A stretch of DNA of 64,000 nucleotides from Phyto melanocephala. Its lineage: Eukaryota > Arthropoda > Insecta > Diptera > Rhinophoridae. How positions within the stretch are numbered: position 1 is the first letter of the stretch; each line of letters opens with the position of its first letter. The notes under the pieces were generated by a model. It saw only the letters and a program-made list of their open reading frames with translations, searched no databases and was not told where the DNA came from. Shown here piece by piece: positions 55,199 to 64,000 of the stretch. Location: contig OW799235.1 of the NCBI GenBank assembly GCA_941918925.1, positions 44,236,701-44,300,700 of the forward strand. The letters run 5' to 3'. The position numbers were made by a program, and so were the translations under genes.

Positions 55199-55673
55199 AT
55201 AAAAATAATCAGTTTCAATAAGAATTTCCTTTGCGTTTAATAACGATCGGCAATTTACTTATAAAAATTTTCGGTCGGTCATACATTTTATCCCCCTAGG
55301 AGTGAATCCTAAAAAAATTATGTTTCCAAAACGACTGCGGATATTAGAAAGGAAAGGAAATTTTATTGCGGAATTTCTGTTTTTAAGCTTTTTCAATAAG
55401 CTAAAGCGTTTTTGAGTTACGCGAACATATGTTGTGCAACAGCCTCCATTTTCGAAATAACGGTATATCTCAAAAACCAGAGCCAAACTTAAAAAACCGC
55501 GGCAACCACTGAATTCAGCGTACCCGAATTATGTTAAAACGCCAGGTGCCCAGCTTGTCACGAAAAAAAGTGTAAATTTCTTGCACAGTGTATTTGTTAT
55601 TATGCATCACTACTAAATTTTTCTCTTTGTCTTAACTAATATATCGTTAAGTTTTTTATGATTATTTTTTTTA
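55199..55673. other. Unassigned block (copy B)
   Basis: Duplicate of 40276-40750; nothing recognised. Confidence 0.4.
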
Positions 55674-56780
55674 TACCCGCCACCAAAAAAATGGTGGGGG
55701 TATATTCTTTTTGTCATTCCGTTTGTAACACATCGAAATATCCATTTTAGACCCCATAAAGAATATATATTCTGAATCAGGGTTTGATTTGATGACGATC
55801 TAGCTATGTCCGTTCGTCTGTCCGTCTGTTGAAAGCACGATAGAGGTCGCACCGAAAAAGCTAGGGGGCTCAAATTTTGCCAGAATCTTTCTTATAGACA
55901 AGGTTTGTTTGGTATTGAAAATGGGCTAAATAGGAATATTAGGAAGAGAGTTATAGCTCGAAAAGCAAGAGTAGGTCGAAAAAACCGTGTCCTTCGAACA
56001 TCGAATAAAATGGACTTGTGTCCAAACGCATTAACGTAGACTCATGAAATTTCGAATATATATTTCCTGAGTAAAACCAATATCTTTCCCTGAAAATTAT
56101 CTAAATCTATGCATTAGGAGAGGAGTTATCGATCAAAATGTACGAAAATTTATACCGCACAGTGTATTTTTCCGTCATAAAAGCAACAAAATTGGATGTA
56201 CGACTCTAAAATTTTTCACAAATTGCTTTTTGGTAAGTCGCTTTTTTGTGACGGAAAATCAATGTGCCACGCCTACTTTTACGCCCACCTCCCATATAAC
56301 GTTTTACCTAAAATTCATATAATTTCTCTACTAATAAAGATTTTGGAATAATAAAGGGCTATATTGAAATATCTAAGTCGTACTCATTCGCAAAAAAAAC
56401 TTTGACACGCCTACTATAACGCCCACTTTTCACGTAATCTACCGTTAATGAAATTTAAAAGCTCATAAAAGCGCCAAAATTAGAGGTATGATGATCAAAT
56501 TTGCTACGTATATCCTTCTAATCAATGTAATTGTTGTACCAAAAAGTTTAGGTGAGACGCCCACTTTAACGCCTACCTCCCATATAACGGTTTATCTTAA
56601 ATTCATGTAATTTCTCTATTGACAAAATTTTTGGGAAAATAAATGAACTATATTGAAATATCTAAGTAAGAGATTATTCCATAGCGATTAACAAAATAAT
56701 AAATATTGTGCTTTAAATGTACACAAAATTGGTGGTGGGTATAAAAGATTCGGCACAGCTGAATATAGTGCTCTTACTTG
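55674..56780 (+). mobile_element. DINE-like element D5 (copy B)
   Basis: Has the full 5' start and core ('cccataaagaatatatattc') that copy A lost. It lacks 20 bp after 'tttttccg' and two internal repeat units (563 bp) that copy A keeps. Confidence 0.85.
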
Positions 56781-56973
56781 TTATTTCTGTTTTTGTTATT
56801 GTTGTTTTTTTTTAGTATAGGTTTATAAGTTACAAAGTATGTACACGAAAATTCTAAATTTCGGTTTTCAAGGTCAATATTTTATATTTTTTTTTCAACT
56901 TCTGATGAACAAACAAATTTGTTTTTTTAGGTAATTTAGTTTTCTCATTTCGCTTTTTATTTTATTGTATTAT

Positions 56974-58442
56974 TCACCCCAATTCTAAATAACAATTCCC
57001 TGAGAATTGTTTCCCTATTCTTCTATTCTAAATAATTTCTCCTGGGGAAATTTGTTCCCTTTCCCTTATTCTAAATGAACTTCGAAATTGGGAAATTGTT
57101 CCCAGGGAAAAAAGTACGTATTACGATAGGTAATTAAAAAGAGAAAGTAATAACAAATTTTGGGAAAGATCCGCCAACAAATTCAAAGGGAGTTGTGACA
57201 AAAATGTATGTAATTAATATTTTTTTATAAAAATATGTGATAAATATTGTAATTTATTGTGTCTTAGGACAAAAACAACAAACCGGAAGCAGAATAATGA
57301 ATTGTTTTTAGTTTTAAAATAATTTTAATTTTTATTTTTCTTTTTGTTTTTTATTTTTAAAGATATTAATTTTTTTTAATAAAATGTTATATTTATTAAT
57401 AAAATGTATAAATGTAAGAAATGGCTTTATTACAGAAATTTATTAGAGATTGTTCGCAATATTTTTTCTAATATTTTGGGCAATGGATAAATATTGTGGT
57501 GAGGCTAAGGATACCACATTATTATCCTAAACTTCAGCATTGCATTTAAAATAAATATAGATGTTATGCAACGCACATCAGAATTTTGTTATTTTAGAAG
57601 CCTTTTTTGGAGCGTAGTACAGCTGTCTAGCACCAAGAATGTTATCATTCAAAACTTTACCAAGAAGCCAATAATTGCTGCCACCTCTAAGGTATTCTTG
57701 CTCAAGGTGAGCGCGCAATTCGCCAGAATTCCAAATAAACGAATCGTGACACGCTTCGGGATGTGAGGCATCAACTTACCTTTAATTTTTTGAGTTCCGT
57801 CAAGACATCCAATAACGTTTGGAATGCCATACTTCACATAAAGAGCTAACGCAGCTTTCCGTTTTTGCACTTCAGTTCTGCAGACACACCGTAATCTTTA
57901 CCAATACCCGTTTGGTACAAACCTTCAGCAAAGAAGCGTAAAGTCGCACTTAATTTCACGATTGGAGAAATTGCAAACGACTTATGTTTGGGCTGAACAC
58001 GTTAACACGTCCAACAGATATTTGAACGCCGGTTTATTTACTCTGTAATATTTTTCTAACCTTCCAAAAGTAAAATTTACAAAGTGTGCGGCAACTCAAG
58101 TGGGTTGCTGGCGTCACTTAGCATTTTCCTTTCTACCCTTTGCTTATTCTTGTGCTTCAGAGTTTTCTGCTTCAGCTATTATTTTTATCAACGCTACACT
58201 AAACATTTTTGTTCACTTTTAAAAATTTTTTTTATTATTTACGAATATTCACTTTTTACGCTAAAAATTATTAGCAAATATTTTGTCAAAACAAAACAGC
58301 AAACAGCTGACTTCGAAAATGTAAAATTCTCTCTCCCTTGTTATTCCCTTCCCCGACTGTTTAAAATAGGTGAATTTTATTTGTGGGAAAAAAATGAATT
58401 CCTGGGAATTTATTTCCCTGGGAATATTTAGCATTGGGGTGA
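56974..58442. mobile_element. PIF/Harbinger-type transposon (copy B)
   Basis: Duplicate of 42546-43982, 32 bp longer owing to the ancestral segment at 57840-57885. Same ends and TTCCC/GGGAA clusters. Confidence 0.8.
57567..58060 (-). pseudogene. PIF/Harbinger transposase remnant (copy B)
   Basis: As copy A, but with QKRKAALALYVKYGIPNVIG before the catalytic GCLDGT block, which reads as normal transposase sequence and so represents the older state. Other breaks are shared with copy A. Confidence 0.75.
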
Positions 58443-58599
58443 TTATATATTTATTATTTTTTTTCACAAAGTTCAACTTTACTGTCATAAATATTTTTAC
58501 TGCATTAAATGTTATTATTATTTATTTTTAATGTCTTTAATTTAAATTTCAAATATTATTTATGTTAAAAAAAAATAGTTTTAACTAAGTACTGCTTTA

Positions 58600-58860
58600 T
58601 TTATCAATCGATTAATCACAAAATACTCAACACTTAAATTGTGGTACAGTTTTTCTTAAAACTTTATTTTTTTTTTTATTTTTTTTTTTAAAGGTTTCAA
58701 AGTATATCCACTGTTTAATCACAAATTATTTAACAGTTTAATTCTGTTAAATTTTTTGCTAAGTCCTTAGTTTTTTTTATTTAATATTTTTTTTTCTCTT
58801 ATGTTAAAACATAGTTTCAATGTTTATCCACTGTTTAATCACAAAGTATTTAACAACTTT
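58600..58860 (-). repeat. Three direct repeats in the gypsy-type leader (copy B)
   Basis: Duplicate of 44140-44400; unchanged. Confidence 0.65.
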
Positions 58861-58970
58861 TGATTATACGTTTCAATATACAGTAAATGTATATTTTATA
58901 CGAAAAAATACCTTTTTCGTATTGCTAAAATGTTCTGCTTAAAAATAATTTACTTTTTAGTATTAAGCCT

Positions 58971-58993
58971 GGTTCGTAACACACGACTGCACC
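58971..58993 (-). other. Primer-binding site of the gypsy-type element (copy B)
   Basis: GGTGCAGTCGTGTG on the minus strand, directly after the LTR end; tRNA-Ser-like as in copy A. Confidence 0.7.
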
Positions 58994-60227
58994 AGTAATA
59001 AAACGATGGATTTCATTGAATTTTAACAACGATTTAAAAATATATCTTTATTGTAATAAAACAATGGTTTTTATTTAATATTAACAATTATTTAAAACTA
59101 GCCAATCCCGGCGCGCGTTGCTACGCCCCTTCATGAATTTTAATCGCATTCTAAATTTTAATCGAATATCAAGTGCAAGGCTAAAAACTATAACTTTTTT
59201 TTTATGAGCGTGGCACTGCCCACTTTTTTAATTACGAAACTATATAGTCATGACAGCTCGATATGTGTGCAAAGTTTCAGAAAAATCGGTCCAGTGTAAG
59301 TACCCCAAAATGATACCTTTTTTTATGGGCGTGGCACTGCCCACTTTTCTAATGACGAAAGTGTAAAGTCATGACAGCTCAATATTTTCGCAAAGTTTCA
59401 GAAAATTCGGTCCAGTGTAAGTAGCTAAAACTGATAACTAATTTTTTATGGGCGTGGCCCCGCCCACTTTTTCAATAACGAAATTATAAAGCCATGACAG
59501 CTCAATATGTGTGCAAAGTTTCAGAAAAATCGGTCCAGTGTAAGTACCTCAAAATTAAAACTTTTTTAGGGGCGTGGCCCCGCCCACTTTTCTTACCACG
59601 AAATTATTTAGTCATGACAGCTCGATATGTGTGCAAAGTTTCAGAAAAATCGGTCAAGTGCAAGTAGCTAAAACTGATAACTAATTTTTTATGGGCGTGC
59701 CTCCGCCCACTTTTTTCACCCATAAACACTCCCTGGTATGTGTACAACAACTTACCCAAGTTTGAGCCCGATCGGTTTTACAGTTTCGGAGTCTATAGCT
59801 AACACACACACACACACAGAGTTTCACTTTTATATATATAGATATTTTTTTTTATTGTTCTTGACGTCAACTTTTTGAATGAATCAGTTATTTGAAATGT
59901 ATGTTCTTTTATAGACTTAAGAAATAACACTAAAGTAACGGTATTAACAATATTTAAAACATAAGAAGTAGTAGTTAGGAAAATTTTTGATAATTGATAT
60001 ACATATAAAGTAATAAAAGATAAAACAATTGTTAAAGAAAATATTTGATAAAAAAATAAAATAAAATATAACGTAAGTAGTAATATTAAAAGAAAATAAA
60101 TAAAGAAAGAAAAGACTAACAAAATTAAAGTAGTTATTGATTTACTATATTCATATTTTAGGGTAATGCACATAAATATGTATATATAAGTATATGTATA
60201 TATGTATGTATGTATATACATGTAACT
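58994..60227 (-). repeat. 5' LTR of the gypsy-type element, copy B, with Helitron inside
   Basis: Outermost LTR of the gypsy-type element, followed by CAAT (60228-60231), which matches 28798-28801 about 31 kb away. Confidence 0.9.
59098..59842 (-). mobile_element. Non-autonomous Helitron in the LTR (copy B)
   Basis: Duplicate of 44638-45382 (offset 14,460), same TC...CTAG ends and A|T insertion site. Confidence 0.88.
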
Positions 60228-60785
60228 CAATAGGTATACTTTCTAAAACTTGTGCTGCGTTGCCTTTTAATGCCAAAATCAACTCTAAAGCCTTTTCTTC
60301 ATCGTTCCACGTTTTTCTATTGGCAATCGTCTCAAACTGAAATTTAAAAACATTAAATGGTGCACTACCGTCAAAAATAGGGGCCTTTATTCTACTCGAT
60401 ATTTCTGGAATTATCCGCACTGGTTCTATACATATATTGCTAATAATTTTTCATTATTAGCTCTATAAGATTCTTGAACTTCGGCTAACAATTTTTCATT
60501 ATTAGCTCTAGAAGATTCTTGAACTTCGGCTAGCAATTTTTTATTATTATCTCTAGAAGATTCTTGAGCTTCCTAGAATTTAATTTCCATCTTTTCCACC
60601 AAAGCTGCAAGCATTATACTTAAATCGATATTGTTTGTGATTGCACGAGTGGAAACTTCTATTTCTTCTTTTTCGTCAAACTCGTCTCTTCTGCAATTCT
60701 ACTTTATTACCTGTTGTCGGCAATGCCAGCTTACTCAATTCTTTTTGAGTTGTTCTACTTTGAGCTCCTCAAATTTCATGTCTTT
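60228..60785 (-). pseudogene. gag: mdg3-like gag, N-terminal part
   Basis: Starts on the minus strand with MKFEELKVEQLK near 60778, the SAP-like start also present at 63211, but one A is missing in the next Lys codons, so the frame is lost. Coiled-coil repeats and the block RIIPEISSRIKAPIFDGSAP (60151-60420 frame) follow. It is interrupted at 60227 by the gypsy-type element. A stop occurs within the repeats near 60575. Confidence 0.85.
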
Positions 60786-60800
60786 TATTATAATGCAATT

Positions 60801-60815
60801 TCACTTCTGACACCA
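60801..60815 (-). other. Primer-binding site of the mdg3-like element
   Basis: TGGTGTCAGAAGTGA on the minus strand, two bases after the 5' LTR. It is complementary in pattern to tRNA-Leu ends used by mdg3/micropia/blastopia. Confidence 0.8.
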
Positions 60816-60817
60816 GT

Positions 60818-61304
60818 TGTTACGTTTATACCTTTTATAAATGTTGGCTTATTTCCTTTAAATAAATTTTAAGTTCTTTTATTGCGATCAAAAACACTTG
60901 AAATTCGTTATAAAATTAAGAGCACTTTATTTACTTAAACACACTCAGATATTGTTTAATAGCACTTTGCTTATTTCACTTACTGAAACACTGTTAGCTC
61001 ACACTTAACAAGCTCTACTGTTATACTGATCATGTTAGCTGTTTTGTTCGGCTATTTAGTTCTCGTATGTACACACTAGTTCATTCGAAGACCGTTACAT
61101 TTAAATAAAGACGTAATGTTAATGTTAAGTAATATGCAGGAATAATAAAAGTGCCAAAGAATATGCTACACATAATAAAAATTAACATCATATTCGAACA
61201 ACCAGCGAAATAAACTAATACAAACAAAACTATAGTTACTTAAACTACTACAACTAAAACAAATTATAATGTAAATTAAGCTATTTAAAAATAAATCTGT
61301 AACA
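60818..61304 (-). repeat. 5' LTR of the mdg3-like element
   Basis: 487 bp, TGTTACG...TGTAACA, followed by ATAT (61305-61308), which matches the left flank at 21490-21493. Confidence 0.92.
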
Positions 61305-61470
61305 ATATTTTAATTTTCGTTAAATTATGGTCAATTGACATTTAACATTTAACTGTGAACTACAAAAAAATACAAGCATAAAGACATCCTACTTATAGAC
61401 ATAACACATGCAGGCATACATAAATTACAATTTACACACTCACATTCTTATATTCATCTATCTATATATT

Positions 61471-62682
61471 CCCAGCCAGAAATTTTTGAAATTTCTAATC
61501 AAATTCGAGTCTTTTTTAACTCCTCTGCGCGATTGAAAAAACAGAATATGAGCTCATTTTCTGATCGTAAAAGATACTTTGTTCGGGAGAAAAGTGTCCC
61601 TAGCCGCGACTCTTCTTGATGTTTTATTAATGATTCATTTTTTTAAGTCAGTTTAGAGTAATTTTCGATCCCTTTTATTATGTCTATTATAGCCTTATTC
61701 GATTCATTTTTAAGTCAGTTATCAGTTTTCTTTCTCTTAGTTTGTGAGCCTTTTTCGATTCATTTATCAGTCATATTTCTAAACGCTCACGAGTCTTTTT
61801 TAAGTAATTTTTTGGTCTTTTCCATATTTTTTGGTAGTATTTTTATAGTCATTTATGATTGTTTTTCGAATCATTTATCAGTCGAATTGCTAATCGGATT
61901 TGACTGTTTTTCTTGGTTATTACAGTAAATTTTCTTATTTCTACGTTCACACTGACGCAATTTCTAAAAAAAGAACTTGATTTTGTTCATTATTCTTTAA
62001 CTGCGTAGTGGTAGTAGAATAAACAAAATCGAGTCAATTCTTAAAATCACGTCCATATAAACCTGGGGTAAAATTAAATAAAAATATATTAAATTCATAT
62101 TCATTTGATGTAAGTATATGCATATTACATCAAAGTTTATTTAAAAGAAAATTAATTTGTTCATTAAAAATAGTTGTTAAAATAAAAACTAAAGTCCAGC
62201 TTTAAGCATTTTAACAACACAAAAATTATATGGTTTTTATAACATTTCACAATTAAACGAGGTGTACACCTCGATATTATTTTTATAAATGAACAAAAAT
62301 ATAACTTTTTGATATTTGCTTAAGAAAAAGCAGTGTTTAATTATCTATAATGATCACAGAATGCAAAAAATAAGCATATTTCAAACACCCACATGATCTG
62401 TTTTTGATCAATCGGTTTTAAATCTTCCAGATGTGCTAAATATAATAATAAATAACAAATATAATACTCACATTTTAGTTTAGATCTAGTTAATCGATTT
62501 GCGATTGCAATACAATTTGTTATTGTATTTTAAATCAAACTCTTTTTAATCAATAACGCGAATCATTTTCGAGTCCTTTTTTAATCGTGTAAGTGAGTAA
62601 TCAGTTTTTGATCACCGAATGTACTCAAAAAAGACTCAGCATGGTGATTTTTAAAAAAACAATCATCTAAATGCTAGTTGGG
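61471..62682. mobile_element. 1.2-kb non-autonomous DNA element with CCCAGCC-type ends
   Basis: Left end CCCAGCCAGAAATTT; right end 'aaatgctagttggg' is its imperfect inverse. Both subterminal zones contain many short motifs around 'gagtcttttt', 'cagttt' and 'gatcatcg'. The 82-aa plus frame at 61680-61928 is low-complexity (Phe/Ser/Leu) and probably not coding. It recalls the element at 713-1565. Confidence 0.55.
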
Positions 62683-62683
62683 T

Positions 62684-63172
62684 TGTTACAGATTTATTTT
62701 TAAATAGCTTGATTTACATTATAATTTATTTTAGTTGTAGTAGTTTAAGTTACTGTGGTTTTATTTGTATTAGTTTATTTCGCTGGTTGTTCGAACATTA
62801 TGTTTGTTATTTTGTCTAGCATATTTTTAGGTACTTCTATTTTTTCGTGCATATTACTTAACGTCTTAATTTAAATGTAACGGTTTTCGAATGTACATAC
62901 GAGAACTTTGTCGAATGTTACCGAACACCACTATGTTACTATAAATAGCCGAACAACACAGCTAACATGATCAGTATTACAATAGAGCTTGTAAAGTGTG
63001 TATCAAAGTGAGTTTGATAATAAAAGTGTATAACCATAAGTTTAATAAGTAAAGTGATATGAAAACAAAATCTGAGTGTATTTAAATAAATACTGTTTTT
63101 GATTGCAATAAAAGAACTCAAAGTGTATTTAAAGGAAATAATCCAACATTTATAAAAGGTATAAACGTAACA
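62684..63172 (+). repeat. 5' LTR of a second mdg3-like element (plus strand)
   Basis: 489 bp, TGTTACAG...CGTAACA. Placed directly at the end of the preceding element (flank gggt 62680-62683). The partner LTR is outside the window. Confidence 0.9.
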
Positions 63173-63174
63173 AC

Positions 63175-63191
63175 TGGTGTCAGAAGTGGGA
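63175..63191 (+). other. Primer-binding site, tRNA-Leu type
   Basis: TGGTGTCAGAAGTGGGA, two bases after the LTR. Matches the complement of tRNA-Leu 3' ends as used by mdg3-like elements. Confidence 0.85.
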
Positions 63192-63210
63192 TTGCATTAT
63201 AATAAAAGAA

Positions 63211-63600
63211 ATGAAATTTGAGGAACTTAAAGTTGAACAACTCAAGAAAGAATTGAGTAAGCTGGCATTGCCGACAACTGGTAATAAAGTAGAATTGCAG
63301 AAGAGGCTTCTAGATGAATTTAAGCGGCGTAATATTAACATTGATGGTTACGAGTTTGAAGAAAAAGAAGAAATGGAAGTTTCCACTCGAACAACCACAA
63401 ACAACATGGATTTAAGTACGATGCTTGCTGCTATGATGGAAAAGAGGGAAATTAAATTCCAGGTAGTTCAAGAAAATTCTAGAGCTAATAATGAAAAATT
63501 ATTAGCTCAAGTTAAAGTAGAAGTTCAAGAAACTTCCAGAGCTAATAATGAAAAATTATTAGATGAATTTAAAGTTGAAGTTCAAGAAACTTCAAGTTAA
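63211..63600 (+). pseudogene. gag: mdg3-like gag, N-terminal part with SAP-like domain
   Basis: Gag would build the particle. Residues about 6-36 (LKVEQLKKELSKLALPTTGN ... LQKRLLDEF) are a SAP-like helix-extended-helix motif, a DNA-binding fold found in Gag of some mdg3-group elements. An acidic stretch and a coiled coil made of a 22-residue repeat (SRANNEKLL..VKVEVQE) follow. A TAA at 63598-63600 ends the frame, but homologous gag continues one frame over from 63596, so the gene is frameshifted rather than short. The start Met is supported by the matching start in the element at 60785. Confidence 0.85.
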
Positions 63601-64000
63601 TAAAATTGATAAAAAATTATCTGACCTTGAAGATTGCACAGTCACTCAAGCAAGTGACTTCAATAGCAAATTGCAACTACAAGTCAAAGATGTTGACGAA
63701 AAATTACAACTACAAGTAAAAAATATTGACGAAAAATTGCAGTTACAAGTAGAAAATGTGGATGAAAAAATACAATTACAAGACGAAAAATTTAAAAATT
63801 TGGAAATAAAAATAAATGATATTCAATGTCACGAGGGACTAGTGCGGATAATTCCAGAAATATCGAGTAGAATAAAGGGCCCTACTTTTGACGGTAGTGC
63901 ACCATTTAATGTTTTCAAATTTCAATTTGAGACAGTTGCCAATAGAAATATGTGGAGCAATGAAGAAAAGACTATAGAGTTGATTTTGGCGTTAAAAGGC
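63596..64000 (+). pseudogene. gag: mdg3-like gag, continuation to window edge
   Basis: Open from 63596 to the end without a stop. It contains a second coiled-coil repeat of about 12 residues (VKDVDEKLQLQ, VKNIDEKLQLQ, VENVDEKIQLQ) and then the conserved gag block RIIPEISSRIKGPTFDGSAP and ELILALKG. It is cut by the window end; pol should follow outside. Confidence 0.85.

Larger units (their letters stand above)
28802..60227 (-). mobile_element. gypsy/17.6-type LTR retrotransposon inserted in mdg3-like gag
   Basis: The element lies on the minus strand: 5' LTR at the right (58994-60227), 3' LTR at the left (28802-29273), TSD caat at 28798-28801 and 60228-60231 (ATTG on the minus strand). LTR termini are AGTTACATG...TTATTACT, as in the 17.6/297/gypsy group. 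The PBS (GGTGCAGTCG) resembles the tRNA-Ser site used by 17.6 and 297. A clear PPT (AAAGGGTGGGGG) abuts the 3' LTR. Between the LTRs are decayed gag, protease, RT, RNase H and integrase, filled with later insertions, and most of the interior is tandemly duplicated. No env frame was found. Confidence 0.88.
46258..60717. repeat. Tandem duplication, copy B (14,460 bp)
   Basis: Second copy, starting directly at 46258. Differences from copy A: -12 bp (between 'cgcccac' repeats near 46330), -24 bp (two fewer 12-bp units near 46770), -1, +1687 (Tc1 plus TA), +87, -20, -563, +1 (DINE D5), +32 (Harbinger). The sum is +1187, exactly the length difference. About twenty substitutions were noticed. Confidence 0.93.
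21494..61304 (-). mobile_element. mdg3-like LTR retrotransposon, expanded by nested insertions and a tandem duplication
   Basis: This single minus-strand insertion is bounded by ATAT at 21490-21493 and 61305-61308. Element pieces in transcript order: 5' LTR (60818-61304), tRNA-Leu-type PBS, gag start (60228-60785), gypsy-type element inserted in gag (28802-60227), gag end with zinc knuckle and protease start (27967-28797), LOA-type LINE (23052-27962), protease end, an internal pol deletion removing the RT, integrase (22020-22915), PPT, 3' LTR (21494-22014). Gag with a SAP-like start, the PBS and the LTR length fit the mdg3/blastopia/micropia branch of Ty3/gypsy. Confidence 0.9.

Noticed and set aside
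32985..60717. Two allelic haplotypes placed in tandem by the assembler
   Set aside because: Considered seriously because the copies are nearly identical and differ by a TE insertion. I favour a true duplication because the joint occurs at a 3-bp microhomology inside gag and the right end of copy B continues into the unique 5' gag and LTR. It cannot be excluded without reads.
63175..63191. tRNA gene fragment
   Set aside because: The 17-base tRNA-Leu-like match is the retrotransposon primer-binding site next to an LTR, not a tRNA gene.

Overview
The window looks like repeat-rich, probably heterochromatic DNA of a brachyceran fly. The evidence is the very AT-rich base composition, mdg3-, 412- and gypsy/17.6-type LTR retrotransposons, DINE-1/Helentron-like repeats with the 'cccataaagtatatatattc' core known from flies, a LOA-type LINE, and mariner, Tc1, PIF/Harbinger and Helitron elements. 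I found no host gene, tRNA or rRNA. Essentially everything recognisable is a transposable element (TE) or TE debris. The only coding sequence that looks intact is one Tc1-like transposase.

Left part (1-21.5 kb). Two non-autonomous DNA elements (359-610, 713-1565) are followed by a 5'-truncated LINE reverse transcriptase (1818-3070), a solo mdg3-like LTR (3159-3680), a broken mariner-like transposase split by a retroposed insert, an mdg3-like pol relic, a hAT relic and a LINE RNase H relic. Two head-to-tail DINE-like repeats come next. A near-complete 412/mdg1-type element (13827-20336, minus strand, TSD CTAT) is inserted in the second.

Central part (21.5-61.3 kb). This is one mdg3-like retrotransposon insertion on the minus strand, from its 3' LTR (21494-22014) to its 5' LTR (60818-61304), flanked on both sides by ATAT and expanded to about 39.8 kb by later insertions. 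A LOA-type LINE (23052-27962, TSD TAAC) sits in its protease region. A gypsy/17.6-type element (28802-60227, minus strand, TSD ATTG) sits in its gag, and its two LTRs are about 30 kb apart because it was itself filled by DINE-like repeats, MITEs, a PIF/Harbinger element, a Helitron and an LTR-like fragment.

A 13,273-bp piece of this nest (32985-46257) is then repeated in direct tandem (46258-60717), with a 3-bp microhomology TGT at the junction. The copies differ by roughly twenty substitutions noticed by eye and nine indels whose sizes add up exactly to the length difference. The largest indel is a Tc1-like transposon (53097-54781) with an intact 351-aa transposase, present only in the second copy.

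Right edge. A DNA element with CCCAGCC-type ends (61471-62682) is followed by the start of a second mdg3-like element on the plus strand (LTR 62684-63172, tRNA-Leu-type PBS, gag with a SAP domain), which runs off the window.

Relative order of events, from nesting: mdg3-like insertion; LOA and gypsy insertions into it; Helitron, Harbinger, DINE and MITE insertions into gypsy; tandem duplication; Tc1 insertion and slippage indels. Most long LTR elements lie on the minus strand, which makes the region a testable candidate for a one-strand piRNA source. No small-RNA evidence is visible in the sequence itself.
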